A DNA stretch of 64,000 nucleotides, taken from the NCBI RefSeq assembly GCF_024323335.1, contig NC_066580.1, positions 256,160,977-256,224,976 on the forward strand, read 5' to 3'. Shown in pieces: positions 11,308-21,978 of this stretch. Numbering within the stretch: the stretch's first letter is position 1; each line of letters opens with the position of its first letter. The stretch is from Lathyrus oleraceus (lineage: Eukaryota; Streptophyta; Magnoliopsida; Fabales; Fabaceae). Both the position numbers and the translations under genes were made by a program. The notes under the pieces are model-generated. The model made no database searches, was not told the DNA's origin, and saw only the letters and a program-made list of their open reading frames with translations.

Positions 11308-14263
11308 AGACGCTGGATTTGTAGGCTTCGGAGGAGATCAGAAAGGAAGGATCAGAGGCTCCGGAACTATTCTTCCCTCTACATCTGATGTTCTTTATGT
11401 AGAAGGATTAATGCATAACTTGTTATCCATAAGTCAATTAAGTGATAATGGTTATGATGTAATCTTTAATCAAAAAACGTGTAAAGCCATTAGTCAGAAC
11501 GATGGCTCTGTCCTTTTCACAGGCAAGAGGAAAAACAACATTTATAAAATAAATCTTTCTGATTTAAAAGATCAAAATGTTAAATGTTTAATGTCAGTTC
11601 ACGAAGAGCAATGGGTATGGCATAGACGCTTAGGCCACATTAGCATGAGAAAACTTTCTCAGCTAACTAAACTTGAGTTAGTCAGAGGCTTACCTAAACT
11701 GAAGTTTTCTTCAGATGCTCTGTGTGAAGCTTGTCAAAAAGGAAAGTTTTCAAAAACATCTTTTAAAAAGAAAAATGTTGTTTCTACCTCTAAGCCTCTG
11801 GAGCTTCTTCACATTGACTTATTTGGTCCTGTGAAAACAGCATCAGTCAATGGAAAGAAGTATGGACTAGTAATCGTTGATGATTACAGCCGCTGGACAT
11901 GGGTAAAATTCCTAAAGCACAAGAGTGAGTCTCACTCTGTATTCACCAGTTTCTGCTCTAAAGTGCAAAAAGAATTTGACTCTAAAATTGTTAGAGTCAG
12001 AAGTGATCATGGTGGAGAATTTGAAAATAAAGATTTTGAAGAATTATTTGATTCTAATGGAATATCCCATGATTTCTCCTGCCCTAGAACTCCACAACAA
12101 AATGGAGTTGTAGAGAGGAAGAATAGGACACTCCAAGAAATGGCCAGAACCATGATCAATGAAACAAATGTAGCAAAGCACTTTTGGGCAGAAGCTGTAA
12201 ATACAGCGTGTTACATTCAGAATAGAATCTCTATTAGACCTATTCTGGATAAGACTCCCTATGAACTGTGTAAGGGAAGAAAACCCAACATTTCATATTT
12301 TCATCCTTTTGGATGCATTTGTTTTATATTAAATACTAAAGAACATCTGAACAAGTTTGATTCCAAAGCACAGAAAGGTATTATGTTAGGATACTCAGAA
12401 CGCTCTAAAGGCTATAGAGTATACAACACAGAAACCAAAATTGTGGAGGAATCAATTCATGTTAGATTTGATGATAAGCTTGACCCTGAAAAGTCAAAGC
12501 TAGTTGAAAAGTTTGCAGATTTAGAGATCACTCTGGTAGAATCTGAGAAAACTCCAGAAGCAACTGTCACTCCAGACTCTGAAGAAATTAAATCTCCAGA
12601 AATTCCAAGGAAAGTTAAAAGTCGCATTAACGTATCTGAAGATTTGATCTTGGGAAACAAAGATGAACCTGTTAGAACCAGATCTACCTTCAGAACTTCT
12701 GAAGATATTCCTCTGGGACTAGTGTCTCTGATTGAGCCTACGTCCTGTGATGAAGCTCTTCAAGATAACGATTGGGTGGCAGCTATGCAAGAAGAGTTAG
12801 ATCAATTCTCCAAGAATGATGTCTGGGATCTCGTTCCAAAACCCAGAGGCACTCATGTCATTGGAACCAGATGGGTTTTCAGAAACAAACTGAACGAGAA
12901 AGGAGAAGTTGTCAGAAACAAAGCACGACTGGTAGCTCAAGGTTATAGTCAACAAGAAGGTATTGATTATAATGAAACTTTTGCTCCAGTCGCGAGGTTA
13001 GAATCTATTCGTCTTCTTGTATCTTTTGCTATTAATCATTCTATCAAATTATACCAAATGGATGTCAAGAGTGCATTTCTTAATGGTTATATTTCAGAAG
13101 AAGTGTATGTTAATCAACCTCCAGGCTTTGAAAATTCAAACTTTCCAGAACATGTTTTCAAACTTAAGAAATCTTTATATGGACTTAAACAAGCTCCCAG
13201 AGCTTGGTATGAACGTCTGAGCAATTTTCTTCTGGAACAAAATTTTATCAGAGGGAAAGTTGATTCTACACTCTTCTGTAAAAACCTTAATAATGATCTG
13301 ATGATATGCCAAATTTATGTTGATGATATTATTTTTGGTTCTGCTAATATCTCTGTTTGCCAAGAATTTTCTAAGTTAATGCAGGCAGAATTTGAAATGA
13401 GTTTAATGCAAGAACTAAAGTTCTTTCTGGGAATTCAAATCAATCAAACTCCAGAAGTCACGTACATTCATCAAAGCAAGTACATTAAAGATGTTCTGAA
13501 GAAGTTTGACATGACTGAATGCAACTCTGCAAAGACTCCTATGCACCCAACTTGCATTCTGGAAAAGGAAGAGGTAAGCAACAAGGTTTGTCAGAAGCTC
13601 TATCGAGGTATGATAGGCTCTCTTCTCTATCTGACTGCTACTCGTCCTGATATTCTCTTCAGCGTCTGTCTTTGTGCCAGATTCCAATCAGATCCTAGAG
13701 AATCTCATTTAACAGTTGTTAAGAGAATTCTTAAGTATCTGAAAGGAACTCCTAACCTGGGCCTGATGTATGAGAAAACATCAGAGTATAGGCTTTCTGG
13801 TTATTGTGATGCAGATTATGCAGGAGATAGAATAGAACGAAAAAGTACTTCTGGAAATTGCCAGCTTCTGGGAAACAACTTAATCTCCTGGGCTAGCAAA
13901 AGACAGTCAACAATTGCTCTATCAACTGCAGAAGCAGAATACATCTCAGCATCACTGTGCACAACTCAGATGCTCTGGATGAAGCATCAGCTAGAAGATC
14001 TTCAGATATTTGAGAGTAACATTCCTATCTTTTGTGATAATACTGCTGCTATTTGTTTAAGTAAGAATCCCATTCTACATTCCAGAGCCAAACACATAGA
14101 AATAAAACATCATTTTATTAGAGACTATGTTCAGAAAGGGATAGTAACGCTGAAGTTCATTGATACAGAACATCAATGGGCAGATATCTTTACTAAGCCT
14201 CTAGCTGAAGATAGATTTCTTTTTATCTTAGAAAATCTGAACATTAAAAATTGCCCTGAGTAA
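11195..14263 (+). CDS. pol: Sirevirus Pol (protease, integrase, reverse transcriptase, RNase H)
   Basis: A 1,022-aa uninterrupted frame from the first ATG; the frame is open from 11153 and overlaps gag. Protease active site DSGC is at residues 18-21. The integrase zinc-binding region starts near His143, and the core triad is D208, D271, E307. Reverse transcriptase has an Asp in its QMDV motif at 623 and YVDD at 708-711. RNase H has the DAD motif at 872-874, followed by the usual AEAEY and C-terminal motifs. All catalytic residues I looked for are present, so the enzyme set looks functional. Expression must come from a Gag-Pol fusion because there is no separate promoter or leader before 11195. 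The product would copy element RNA and integrate the cDNA. Confidence 0.92.
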   Translation: MLQISYAAKFRHQSWYLDSGCSRHMTGRKSMFQSLELKDAGFVGFGGDQKGRIRGSGTILPSTSDVLYVEGLMHNLLSISQLSDNGYDVIFNQKTCKAISQNDGSVLFTGKRKNNIYKINLSDLKDQNVKCLMSVHEEQWVWHRRLGHISMRKLSQLTKLELVRGLPKLKFSSDALCEACQKGKFSKTSFKKKNVVSTSKPLELLHIDLFGPVKTASVNGKKYGLVIVDDYSRWTWVKFLKHKSESHSVFTSFCSKVQKEFDSKIVRVRSDHGGEFENKDFEELFDSNGISHDFSCPRTPQQNGVVERKNRTLQEMARTMINETNVAKHFWAEAVNTACYIQNRISIRPILDKTPYELCKGRKPNISYFHPFGCICFILNTKEHLNKFDSKAQKGIMLGYSERSKGYRVYNTETKIVEESIHVRFDDKLDPEKSKLVEKFADLEITLVESEKTPEATVTPDSEEIKSPEIPRKVKSRINVSEDLILGNKDEPVRTRSTFRTSEDIPLGLVSLIEPTSCDEALQDNDWVAAMQEELDQFSKNDVWDLVPKPRGTHVIGTRWVFRNKLNEKGEVVRNKARLVAQGYSQQEGIDYNETFAPVARLESIRLLVSFAINHSIKLYQMDVKSAFLNGYISEEVYVNQPPGFENSNFPEHVFKLKKSLYGLKQAPRAWYERLSNFLLEQNFIRGKVDSTLFCKNLNNDLMICQIYVDDIIFGSANISVCQEFSKLMQAEFEMSLMQELKFFLGIQINQTPEVTYIHQSKYIKDVLKKFDMTECNSAKTPMHPTCILEKEEVSNKVCQKLYRGMIGSLLYLTATRPDILFSVCLCARFQSDPRESHLTVVKRILKYLKGTPNLGLMYEKTSEYRLSGYCDADYAGDRIERKSTSGNCQLLGNNLISWASKRQSTIALSTAEAEYISASLCTTQMLWMKHQLEDLQIFESNIPIFCDNTAAICLSKNPILHSRAKHIEIKHHFIRDYVQKGIVTLKFIDTEHQWADIFTKPLAEDRFLFILENLNIKNCPE

Positions 14264-14746
14264 AATTTGGCTCTGAACATGTAAAATGAGACTCTGATAA
14301 AAACAAATACACTTCTGCCTCTGACTCTGATACTTCTACCAAGTTAAGAAGATATCTGAGTTAGAAATCTTCAGAAATCCTTTGGTATTCCTGAAGATCA
14401 GATACATCAACACGTGGGGAACATGCGACTAACCCTAGAACTTCTAGACAGCTGTCAAAAGAAATCAAAGGTCAGAACGCTTGAAATCTCCTCGAGCAGT
14501 GTGCTTACTGTTGGGATTAGACATTCATTAATGAGCTGTAATCATTTTTCCCCCAAACGTGCTATTTTGGTTTTTGTGCTAACGCTGGTATGTGTGTCGT
14601 TTTGCATGTGTTTTTACCCTTAGTATATAAACACTTTCTCTCACTTTTCACACTTATCACTCTCACTCACACTTAAACCCTAAACCCTCTCTCGAAGTTT
14701 TCTCTGCAACTCCTTCAGTTCTTCATCTTCTTCATCAATTTTCTTC
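14264..14746 (+). promoter_or_regulatory. Pol-env spacer with a candidate internal promoter
   Basis: 483 bp between pol and the env-like ORF. A G-box CACGTG is at 14411-14416. TATATAA is at 14624-14630. It is followed by a pyrimidine-rich stretch with CTCTCACTTTT and AAACCCTAAACCCT, typical of a plant 5' leader, up to the ATG at 14747. A 69-codon open frame (14414-14623) ends just before the TATA and is not supported as a gene. Promoter activity is inferred from sequence only. Confidence 0.5.
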
Positions 14747-17245
14747 ATGAATCCTCAAGAGCAAGAAGTTTTTAACTTCTCCCAACAAATGGAAGCCAGT
14801 TCCAATCCCCAAACCTCAAACACTCAAACACCCACGGTTATAAGCGTCACCACAACCCCAGTTTATAAAGAACCTCACATTCTTGACCGTGAACAACACA
14901 TTCATCTTTCAACTCCCTTTGAAGGTTTGGATGTACTGTGTGAATCGCTGGTAGATTTTGAGAACTTGAGAAGAAACGGTGTTGATCTTACTGAAGATCT
15001 TCGCAAGCAAGGTTGGGAAAACTACTTCGACAGGCTTTATGGTCCAATCTACCCTCTTCTGGTGAAGGAGTTCTGGAGATGTGCAGATGCTGATGACCAG
15101 TTCATTGTTTCTTTTGTTCTGGGAGTGAAGATAGTGATCACAGAAGGATCCATTGCCTCTCTGTTGAATATGGAAAGTAGTGGAGGTAAAAGGATTTACA
15201 ACATTCCTCCAAGGTCAAAGCGCATCACTGAAGTCATCAACCCTACAATCTTCAAACCTAATGTTGAAGGAAACCCCTCTAAGAACAAGGAGCTTCATCA
15301 GAACCTCCGAGTTTGGCTGAAGATTATTCTGGGAACAATCCATCATCGTCCAGCCTCCAACTCTTCAGATTACATAAATGCTGATCAGAAATGCATCCTT
15401 TACTGTATTCAGAAGGGTATCCAGATCAACCTCCCTGTTCTCCTCTTCAGATATCTGAGGGATTCCGTCAGAGAAACCAGGAATAACATGAAGCCCAGAT
15501 CCTACATTCCTCTGGGTAGATTGCTCTCTGACATCTTCATTGAGCATGGGCTGGTAGATGCTCTGGAGAAGACCAGATGTATGGATGATCTGGCAATTGA
15601 TGTGGGAAAGCCTCTGAATGCCAAAAACCTGAGGAGTATGGGAATCATCAAAGACATCAGAGTCAAGCCCACTATGGATGTGACCTGGGAAGCTCTGAAG
15701 GATCAGAGGAAGATGCCTCATGGCCTTGCCAGGTTCTTCAAGGATGAGCCCAGAGACGCTGTTGCCCTCTATCTTCATCGTATGCTGGAAGAAGGTGTTG
15801 ATGTTTCTGATTTCCGCCTTGAAGACTGTCTGGACTCTGTAGAAGATCTTGTCAGATACAAGAGAGGTGTCTCTGAGAGACAGATAGCTGCTGAGGCAAG
15901 GAGAGCAAAGAAAGCCAGACTTGGAGAAACTTCTGGCAGCAAAACTTCAGCACCTCTGAATGTCTCTTCTGGTAAGTCTATTCCTCCTGTCTCCTCTGCA
16001 TCTATAATGGCTTCCTCTAACCCTCTCTCTTCTCAACCAATATATACCACCGCTGAAATACCACCCTCAATCACCAGAACCTCCCAACCAACACCAGTTC
16101 TAAACATTGCTAGAACCTTCATTCCTCCCTCTCAACCTATACAAACTCACAAACAAACTTCTTCTTCCTCATCCTCTGAATATGAATCACCTCCTTACCT
16201 TTCCCCTTCTTCTGACCAAGAGTTTTCTGAACAAGAGTCCTCTGACCAAGAACACTCTGACCCAAACTCCCCAACAATAGCTGAAATTTATGCTAAAAAT
16301 TTCGCTCCACAACCCTCAACACAATCTGAAGTAACCTCACCCCTCCAAACTTCACTTCCACCACAACAAACAACAACCTTACCCTCTGAAACTCAACCAT
16401 CTGATCCCTTCACCTCTAATATCACTCCACCATTTATTCCCGCTGTACCTGGACCAGACTCTGACCCTTTAGACCTAAATCCACTATATGCTTCATCCCC
16501 TAGTCTTCAACCAGACGCAGATTCTGAACTTCAAGCAGAATCTGAACCTCAACAAACTGAACCTCACTCTCTAAATCTCAGCCCTCAAAACTCTCCACCT
16601 CATTCACCTGAACCTGAACCTGAACTTACCATACCTACCCTTGAGGAGGCCATTATACAGGTTGCAGAAGCTTCAGTCCAGAAGATCAAGTCTCTGGCTA
16701 GAAACTCTGAAGTTAGTGATGATCCTAAATCTGTTAGGACACACTGGAACAGAGTCATTAGTTGGATGACCTCTGAGTCTTATAGGCTGAAGAGTATCTC
16801 TGAACAAGTCAGAAATGGCTACATCAGAGACTCTGAGGAAAGACTCCAAGAGAGACTGGCTAGAGAAGCTGAGGCCAGAAGATTAGAGGAGGAAAGATTG
16901 GCTAGGGAAGCTGAAGAAGAAGCAAAGAGGTTAGAAGAAGAACGACTGGCAAAGGAAGCAGAACTTCTAAGGATTAGGGAAGCTGAAGCCAAGGCTCAGG
17001 CAGATGCAGAAGCCCAAGCTGCTGCTGAAGCTGAAGCTCAGCAGGCTCTGATTCAGGGGGAGTCTTCCTCTGCGATCCCTCTGATTCTTAACACTCTGAA
17101 AGAGATAAAGCAAGATCAGCAAGAGATCAAGAAAGATCAGAATGAGCTTCGTGCCAGGATGGACAAGCAAGATGCCTTGAATGAAAACATCCAGAACATG
17201 TTTGCCATGTTGCTTCAGAGACTTCCTCAACCTCCGAACCCTTAG
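14747..17245 (+). CDS. Sirevirus env-like (third ORF) protein
   Basis: An 832-aa protein in the env-like position of Sireviruses; its real function is unknown. The N-terminal half (about residues 40-380) is a globular domain I recognise from plant retrotransposon third-ORF proteins. A long Pro/Ser/Thr-rich linker spans about 400-640. The C-terminal part is a charged Glu/Ala/Arg-rich coiled coil, about 695-770, then an amphipathic tail. I see no clear signal peptide and no convincing hydrophobic membrane segment, so an envelope role is not supported by this copy. The ATG at 14747 follows a leader-like stretch and a TATA box, suggesting its own transcript. The frame is fully open, in line with a young insertion. 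Confidence 0.8.
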   Translation: MNPQEQEVFNFSQQMEASSNPQTSNTQTPTVISVTTTPVYKEPHILDREQHIHLSTPFEGLDVLCESLVDFENLRRNGVDLTEDLRKQGWENYFDRLYGPIYPLLVKEFWRCADADDQFIVSFVLGVKIVITEGSIASLLNMESSGGKRIYNIPPRSKRITEVINPTIFKPNVEGNPSKNKELHQNLRVWLKIILGTIHHRPASNSSDYINADQKCILYCIQKGIQINLPVLLFRYLRDSVRETRNNMKPRSYIPLGRLLSDIFIEHGLVDALEKTRCMDDLAIDVGKPLNAKNLRSMGIIKDIRVKPTMDVTWEALKDQRKMPHGLARFFKDEPRDAVALYLHRMLEEGVDVSDFRLEDCLDSVEDLVRYKRGVSERQIAAEARRAKKARLGETSGSKTSAPLNVSSGKSIPPVSSASIMASSNPLSSQPIYTTAEIPPSITRTSQPTPVLNIARTFIPPSQPIQTHKQTSSSSSSEYESPPYLSPSSDQEFSEQESSDQEHSDPNSPTIAEIYAKNFAPQPSTQSEVTSPLQTSLPPQQTTTLPSETQPSDPFTSNITPPFIPAVPGPDSDPLDLNPLYASSPSLQPDADSELQAESEPQQTEPHSLNLSPQNSPPHSPEPEPELTIPTLEEAIIQVAEASVQKIKSLARNSEVSDDPKSVRTHWNRVISWMTSESYRLKSISEQVRNGYIRDSEERLQERLAREAEARRLEEERLAREAEEEAKRLEEERLAKEAELLRIREAEAKAQADAEAQAAAEAEAQQALIQGESSSAIPLILNTLKEIKQDQQEIKKDQNELRARMDKQDALNENIQNMFAMLLQRLPQPPNP

Positions 17246-17734
17246 GCACTTAGGATTTATTTTGTTTGCTTGCCTAGTGTTTTTGCTTCTGTCTTCTTTT
17301 TAGCTCTGATATTTTCTTGGATCTGATGTTTTGCATGCTTTTGTGCCTTTGTGCTTCTGTTTAATGAAATGTTTTTCTCCTTATTATTCTTTTTATTTTT
17401 TATGCCTTTTTGATTATGCCAAAAAGGGGGAGAAATTATTAAATAGCTCTGATGAAAATTATGTCTAAAACCTTAAGCATTCTGCAACAATTATAGAAAT
17501 AGTTCTGATAAAAATAGCTCTGATTAATTAATAGCTCTGATTAAATAACTCTAACATTAAATTTAAGAATTTGCAGAAAGTTTCAGAAATCTCATTACTT
17601 GAAAAGCTCTGGTAAGAACTTCTGAACTCCCTAGTACTAACTCAGGGGGAGCTTTTTTTGTTTATCTGATCTAATATTTTTCATGTTTCATCTGATAATT
17701 TTATTTGTTTTGTCATCATCAAAAAGGGGGAGAT
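17246..17734 (+). other. Sirevirus 3' non-coding region with several polypurine tracts
   Basis: It has AAAAAGGGGGAGA at 17421-17433, CAGGGGGAGC near 17643 and AAAAAGGGGGAGAT at 17721-17734. The last abuts the LTR and is the presumed functional tract. Between them AGCTCTGATnAAAA-type words recur about five times. Multiple polypurine tracts are a reported Sirevirus trait. Confidence 0.75.
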
Positions 17735-18820
17735 TGTAAGAACAAAAATTGTTCTACAACAGATTCCATGATTTTGATGATAACAAAGGATGAAACCAAA
17801 AATGGCACCCTAACGAAAAGTTTCTAAGTGTGCAGGGTTCTAAAGAAAGAAGAAACAAATCTGATGATGTCATCAGATACAAAACAAGATCAGATGCAAA
17901 ATCTCAAGTATCAGAAGCATCTAAAATGGAATCTCATTCAAGAAGCTCTGACTCTGGACAAAACTACAAAGTATCAGAAGCATCTGAATATGAAGTAAAG
18001 TCTAGAAGCTCTGACTCTGAATTAATGCCTTCTGTAAACTCTGGAAGTTATCAGCGCCATCTGAACTTTCAAGAAATAACATCAGAAGCAAGATTCTCCA
18101 GATACACGAAGACTCTAATCAGAATTGTTAATCATGATGAAGTAACGTTTAAGCCAAGTTAAAGTTCTGCAAATGAATTTCCTCAATTAGAAAGAGACGT
18201 TAATCTCCACTTCCAAGAGAGAAGATACTAATTGTGGTAAGTAGTCACTTCTAAGAGAAAAAGTCTACTGCAGAAGCTATTAATGGAATGGCGTAACTAC
18301 ATCTCAATATCCAACAGATTCAACGCTACTTCAACTCTACTTCAACTCCTATAAATAGAGAAGAAATCTCATTCAGTAAAAACAAGAAATCACTAGCCAA
18401 AACTATACTGAAATTATATCACGCTCAAGAAAAACATCTTTGTTCTTCAAAGATTTTCACTAAGCTTTTGCTTATCAAGTGAAAAAATTTGTTCTTAAGT
18501 TTGTAATATTTGCTTTCTTAGAAGCACTCTAGATTACACATCTTGTATCTAATTTTTATTTGATTTCCTCAAGTGACTCTTTGTAGTCTGTAGACTTGAG
18601 AGGACTAAGAGATTTTCTTCTCTCTTAGGGGTTGTTTGTAATCTTTCAAGATTAGTGGATTAAGTCCTTGTTGAAGGCGAAATCACCTTGGCCGGGTGGA
18701 CTGGAGTAGCTTTGTGTTATAAGCGAACCAGTATAAAATCATTGTGTGATTTCATTTTGCAAAAGCGCTTATTTTTTCAAACAATTCAAACCCCCCCCTT
18801 TCTTGTTTTTCTCACCTTCA
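17735..18820 (+). repeat. Sirevirus 3' LTR
   Basis: 1,086 bp, the same as 8340-9424 except for one substitution and one extra A in the run near 18485. TATA box at 18350-18360. Confidence 0.95.
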
Positions 18821-18825
18821 AATGT
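18821..18825. repeat. Sirevirus target-site duplication, right
   Basis: AATGT, identical to 8335-8339. Confidence 0.95.
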
Positions 18826-19345
18826 CACAATCACCAAAAGGATGATAGCTTAAACCAAACTCCATAATCTCTATCACCAAAAGGATGATATTTAGATCGA
18901 ACTGGACGCCATCACCAAAAGGATGATGATCAGACATAAAAATAGAGCTCACCAACAACAAAAGGATGATGGTTGAAGAAAAATGACAAGGATTGTCGAC
19001 ACCAAAAGGATGACGGTAAGCTATAATAATTGCAGAGGTCGCCATTCACCAAAAGGATGAAGGTTGGACCAAAACTTCAAGGATCGCCGACACCAAAAGG
19101 ATGACGGTAAGATCAAATGACAAAACTTATTACCACCAAAAGGATGACAATAAGCTTTAGTAATGAGAGGTTTCCATTCACCAAAAGAATGAAGGTTGGA
19201 CAAAAACTTCAAGGACCTTCGACACCAAAAGGATGACGGTAAGATCACAAATGTCGAGGATTTACCATTACCAAAAGGATAACGGTTATCATAAATAGGG
19301 CGATGATTAATATTATTCCTCAATGGACTTTCACCAAAAGGATGA
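18826..19345 (-). repeat. Ogre-A 3'-UTR hairpin array, part 2
   Basis: About 12 more ACCAAAAGGATGA cores, more diverged than part 1. Paired stem variants include CATTC/GAATG (19175-19191), TATCA/TGATA and CATCA/TGATG. Together with part 1 the original array was about 1.7 kb. Confidence 0.8.
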
Positions 19346-21183
19346 TAGTGAGAAAAATATTTGGAAAAATGAGGCTACTAATAAAGTTCAATAAACCCGA
19401 CTCGTTGGGTAGTATTGGAACATTACTGGGTAAGACTTGCTTGGGGTATCGACAACAAAAGGTTGCAGAAAAATATTCTCTGGAAAGATTTAATTTTCAC
19501 TTTACCAAAGGTTTAAAGGAAACAACTCATTGAGGGACGCTTGATGTGAAACAAGGTAGGGGTTTGAAGAAACATTGTTTGACTTAGTTGAGGGTAACAT
19601 CTTATCAACAAAAGGTTAAAAGATGTAACTCAATGAGGAACACCCAACAATACAAGGTAGAAACTCACTCATAGAAAATAACAATGACTCAATTGAGGGT
19701 TGGCCTGGATCTTGATTCGTGCTATATGCATAAATGTTATGTATGTGTTATGTATGAGGTGATGCATATGATGCATGTGATGCATGTTTGAATGCAAAGA
19801 ATGATTGGTTTGTTTGGGATTGGTCTCCTTTTTCAAAGGCGGTGTATTTTCTGGATATCAATGTTGGTTGTATTTGTTTTTTTATGAAAGATGCCAATGA
19901 AGTGGACTTTGTTTTTTTTTCCAGTAATTGCTACTGTGGGTTGGACTATTGGTTGGCGGAAGGATCTGACTTCCCGACACTCGGTAGTTGATGATGTGAT
20001 GATCGAACAAACGGATATGTATACTCTCAGTGCCCCGAGTTTGTTCTCTTGCTGATACGTTGGGTCTTTTGCCCCTAGGCGCTTTCGACTTCTTCTTCTG
20101 AGCTGTCTGGATGGCCTGTAATTGAGGATAGCGACATGATCTACGCGTGATGATTATGCTTTTGATATGCCCTAAGGATTCTTGTCAACATATGATATTG
20201 TACTAGCATGAACTTTCGATGTTTTTGTTGTGAATTCAAGGAGTCACTAGTGTCTGACGCAATCTGCTTGACTGACTTGAAGATATGGAGGGAACTTGCC
20301 CCTTGCAACTTGCCTTTCCTTAGTATGTAGGATATTCAAAAGAATTCTCCTTGCAAGGAAACCTTAGGAGTGATTATCCCATGACATGGGCTAAGTCTGT
20401 TTTTCCCAGCTCCTAAATCTTGCAATGGTCTACCCCTGATTAACCTTTGAGGGACTTGCCTCAGACGGACTGAGTATTCAAGTGTTTTTCCTCTCTGATC
20501 AACCGATGCTTGGAGATCTGTCTTACACTGACTACTTCTTAAGTCAACATAAATTAAAAGATGCCATGCCCCTGATTCTTGTTGGCACCAACGAACAAGT
20601 ACCACTTGAATTGCCCCTTGTTGGAATTTCCTTGATGTCGAGTACTGACTTGCGGTTTAAGAATTGCTCATTCCGGAAATGGGGATTTTAATGCAATAGT
20701 TATGCAAGTTTTGAAAAACAATCATTCATTCGGAGTATTGTGGTAGTGTGTGACGAGTGGACCGTGAGTCCAAACGTGGTGTTGATTTGGCTAGTGGCTG
20801 AGTGATATAGGGAGAATAGAATATTAGCAAACCTCTAGGAGTCAGTTTACGCAACCTTGTTGTAGTATGCTTTCAGAATAAATCTTACTTCAATTAGGTC
20901 TTTTGAAGGTTGTAACGTGGCTTGGTCCATGGTTACTGAAACAAAAGGATATAAGGCTCAAAGTTTACTTTAACCCACCCCTTTTTCACGATGGTCTCCA
21001 ATCCTACATTCAGTTAATTCGACACACACTTACTTTTATGAGAGTTCAGCAGTGCAAAATCCCTTGAAATGACAGTCATCCTATCTTGTTCCTCATGGAT
21101 ATTGGTGACCCTTTGATTTGGGTATGGTGGCCACCGATTTTTGTTTTGTTGAGGAATTTCATTGTCTCTTTCGACTTTGATTT
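19346..21183 (-). other. Ogre-A 3' UTR, non-repetitive part
   Basis: About 1.8 kb with no credible reading frame. By position it lies between the post-integrase motif and the hairpin array. It contains CCCC-rich and TTGCCCC-type words similar in character to the Ogre-B 3' UTR. Confidence 0.55.
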
Positions 21184-21189
21184 AATCCC

Positions 21190-21283
21190 CAACTTTTGCC
21201 TGGACCTCCTTTTGAAGCTTTAATCCATCGGGATTGCCCCAGTTTTTTCCTAAGTCTCCTTTTAGGGTGTTTGACTTAGCGGG
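21190..21283 (-). other. Ogre-A post-integrase hairpin motif
   Basis: In element sense, a 7-bp stem CTAAGTC/GACTTAG (+ coordinates 21250-21256 with 21273-21279) is followed by a TGGA/TCCA-based stem and then GGCAAAA. It matches the two downstream hairpins of the Ogre-B array at 42690-42765. Because it normally follows integrase, its position shows that pol has been deleted. Confidence 0.65.
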
Positions 21284-21978
21284 CTTTTTCTTTGTTTTTT
21301 TTTTGGAAAATTGGACACGCAAGTCATGGTTCATTGAAGAACAACCGAAATAAGTTTGGATTTTGTATGGTTCCTTCAACTCTTCAGGATGTGTGCGAAG
21401 AATATCGCGTGGTTGATCCTCGCATGGGATATTTCATCTTGTAATTTGAATTCGTAGCCAGATCAACTGAACACTACCCTGCCCCAGGTTAAGCGTAAGG
21501 GTTTATAGATCCTAAAGAAACTCCTACTTCTAGGCTCGAAGTGGTTGACTAGGGATTAACTCCTTATCTCTCTAGTGTTTGGGGATTTGAAACAATGTTT
21601 GTACATCATTAGCAGGATTTTATCCAAAAGCATACAATCAACAATTATAAGTATTTCGTTTTCGTCATCCTTCTTCCAACATTTACTAACAATAGTGTGA
21701 TAAAGAAGGTGAAGTGGAGAAGTATGTGTTTGTGCTTCGCAAATAAATTATATGAGTGAATATGAAAGATTGATTCAAAACATGCATAATCATCCCATTA
21801 ATAAGACCAAATACAAATAACAATGTTTAAAGCATACAATACTTAGACAATCAAGAACAAATTACAAGAATGTGAAATGGTAAAAATGGCATAATGATTG
21901 CTTCATTCAAAGAAACGGGCCTTCCTCTCTTGATTCTTCGTTAGGAATTGTTCTGCTTGTTCAGGCCGGTTTGAAGCT
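21284..21978 (-). other. Deletion zone: gag joined to 3' UTR, pol missing
   Basis: About 700 bp of non-coding sequence where several kilobases of protease, RT, RNase H and integrase would be expected. I see no pol motif in any frame. The exact deletion junction cannot be fixed from this sequence alone. Confidence 0.6.

Larger units (their letters stand above)
8340..18820 (+). mobile_element. Sirevirus (SIRE/Maximus-type Ty1/copia), complete
   Basis: A 10,481-bp element with 1,085/1,086-bp LTRs, a 5-bp target-site duplication, an initiator-Met tRNA primer site, gag, pol in copia order (protease, integrase, reverse transcriptase, RNase H), a third env-like ORF and several polypurine tracts. 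This layout defines Sireviruses. By eye the LTRs differ at one substitution (GTGG versus ATGG in the shared U3 stretch) and one A-run indel. At 1.3e-8 changes per site per year that is some tens of thousands of years. All three ORFs are open. It sits inside the Ogre-A hairpin array. Confidence 0.95.

Noticed and set aside
15365..15778. 137-codon open frame on the minus strand inside the env-like ORF, and similar shadows in gag and pol
   Set aside because: Antisense shadows of a well-supported coding frame.
14747..17245. Calling the third Sirevirus ORF a true envelope glycoprotein
   Set aside because: I see no signal peptide or clear membrane segment; only position and family resemblance support the env-like name.
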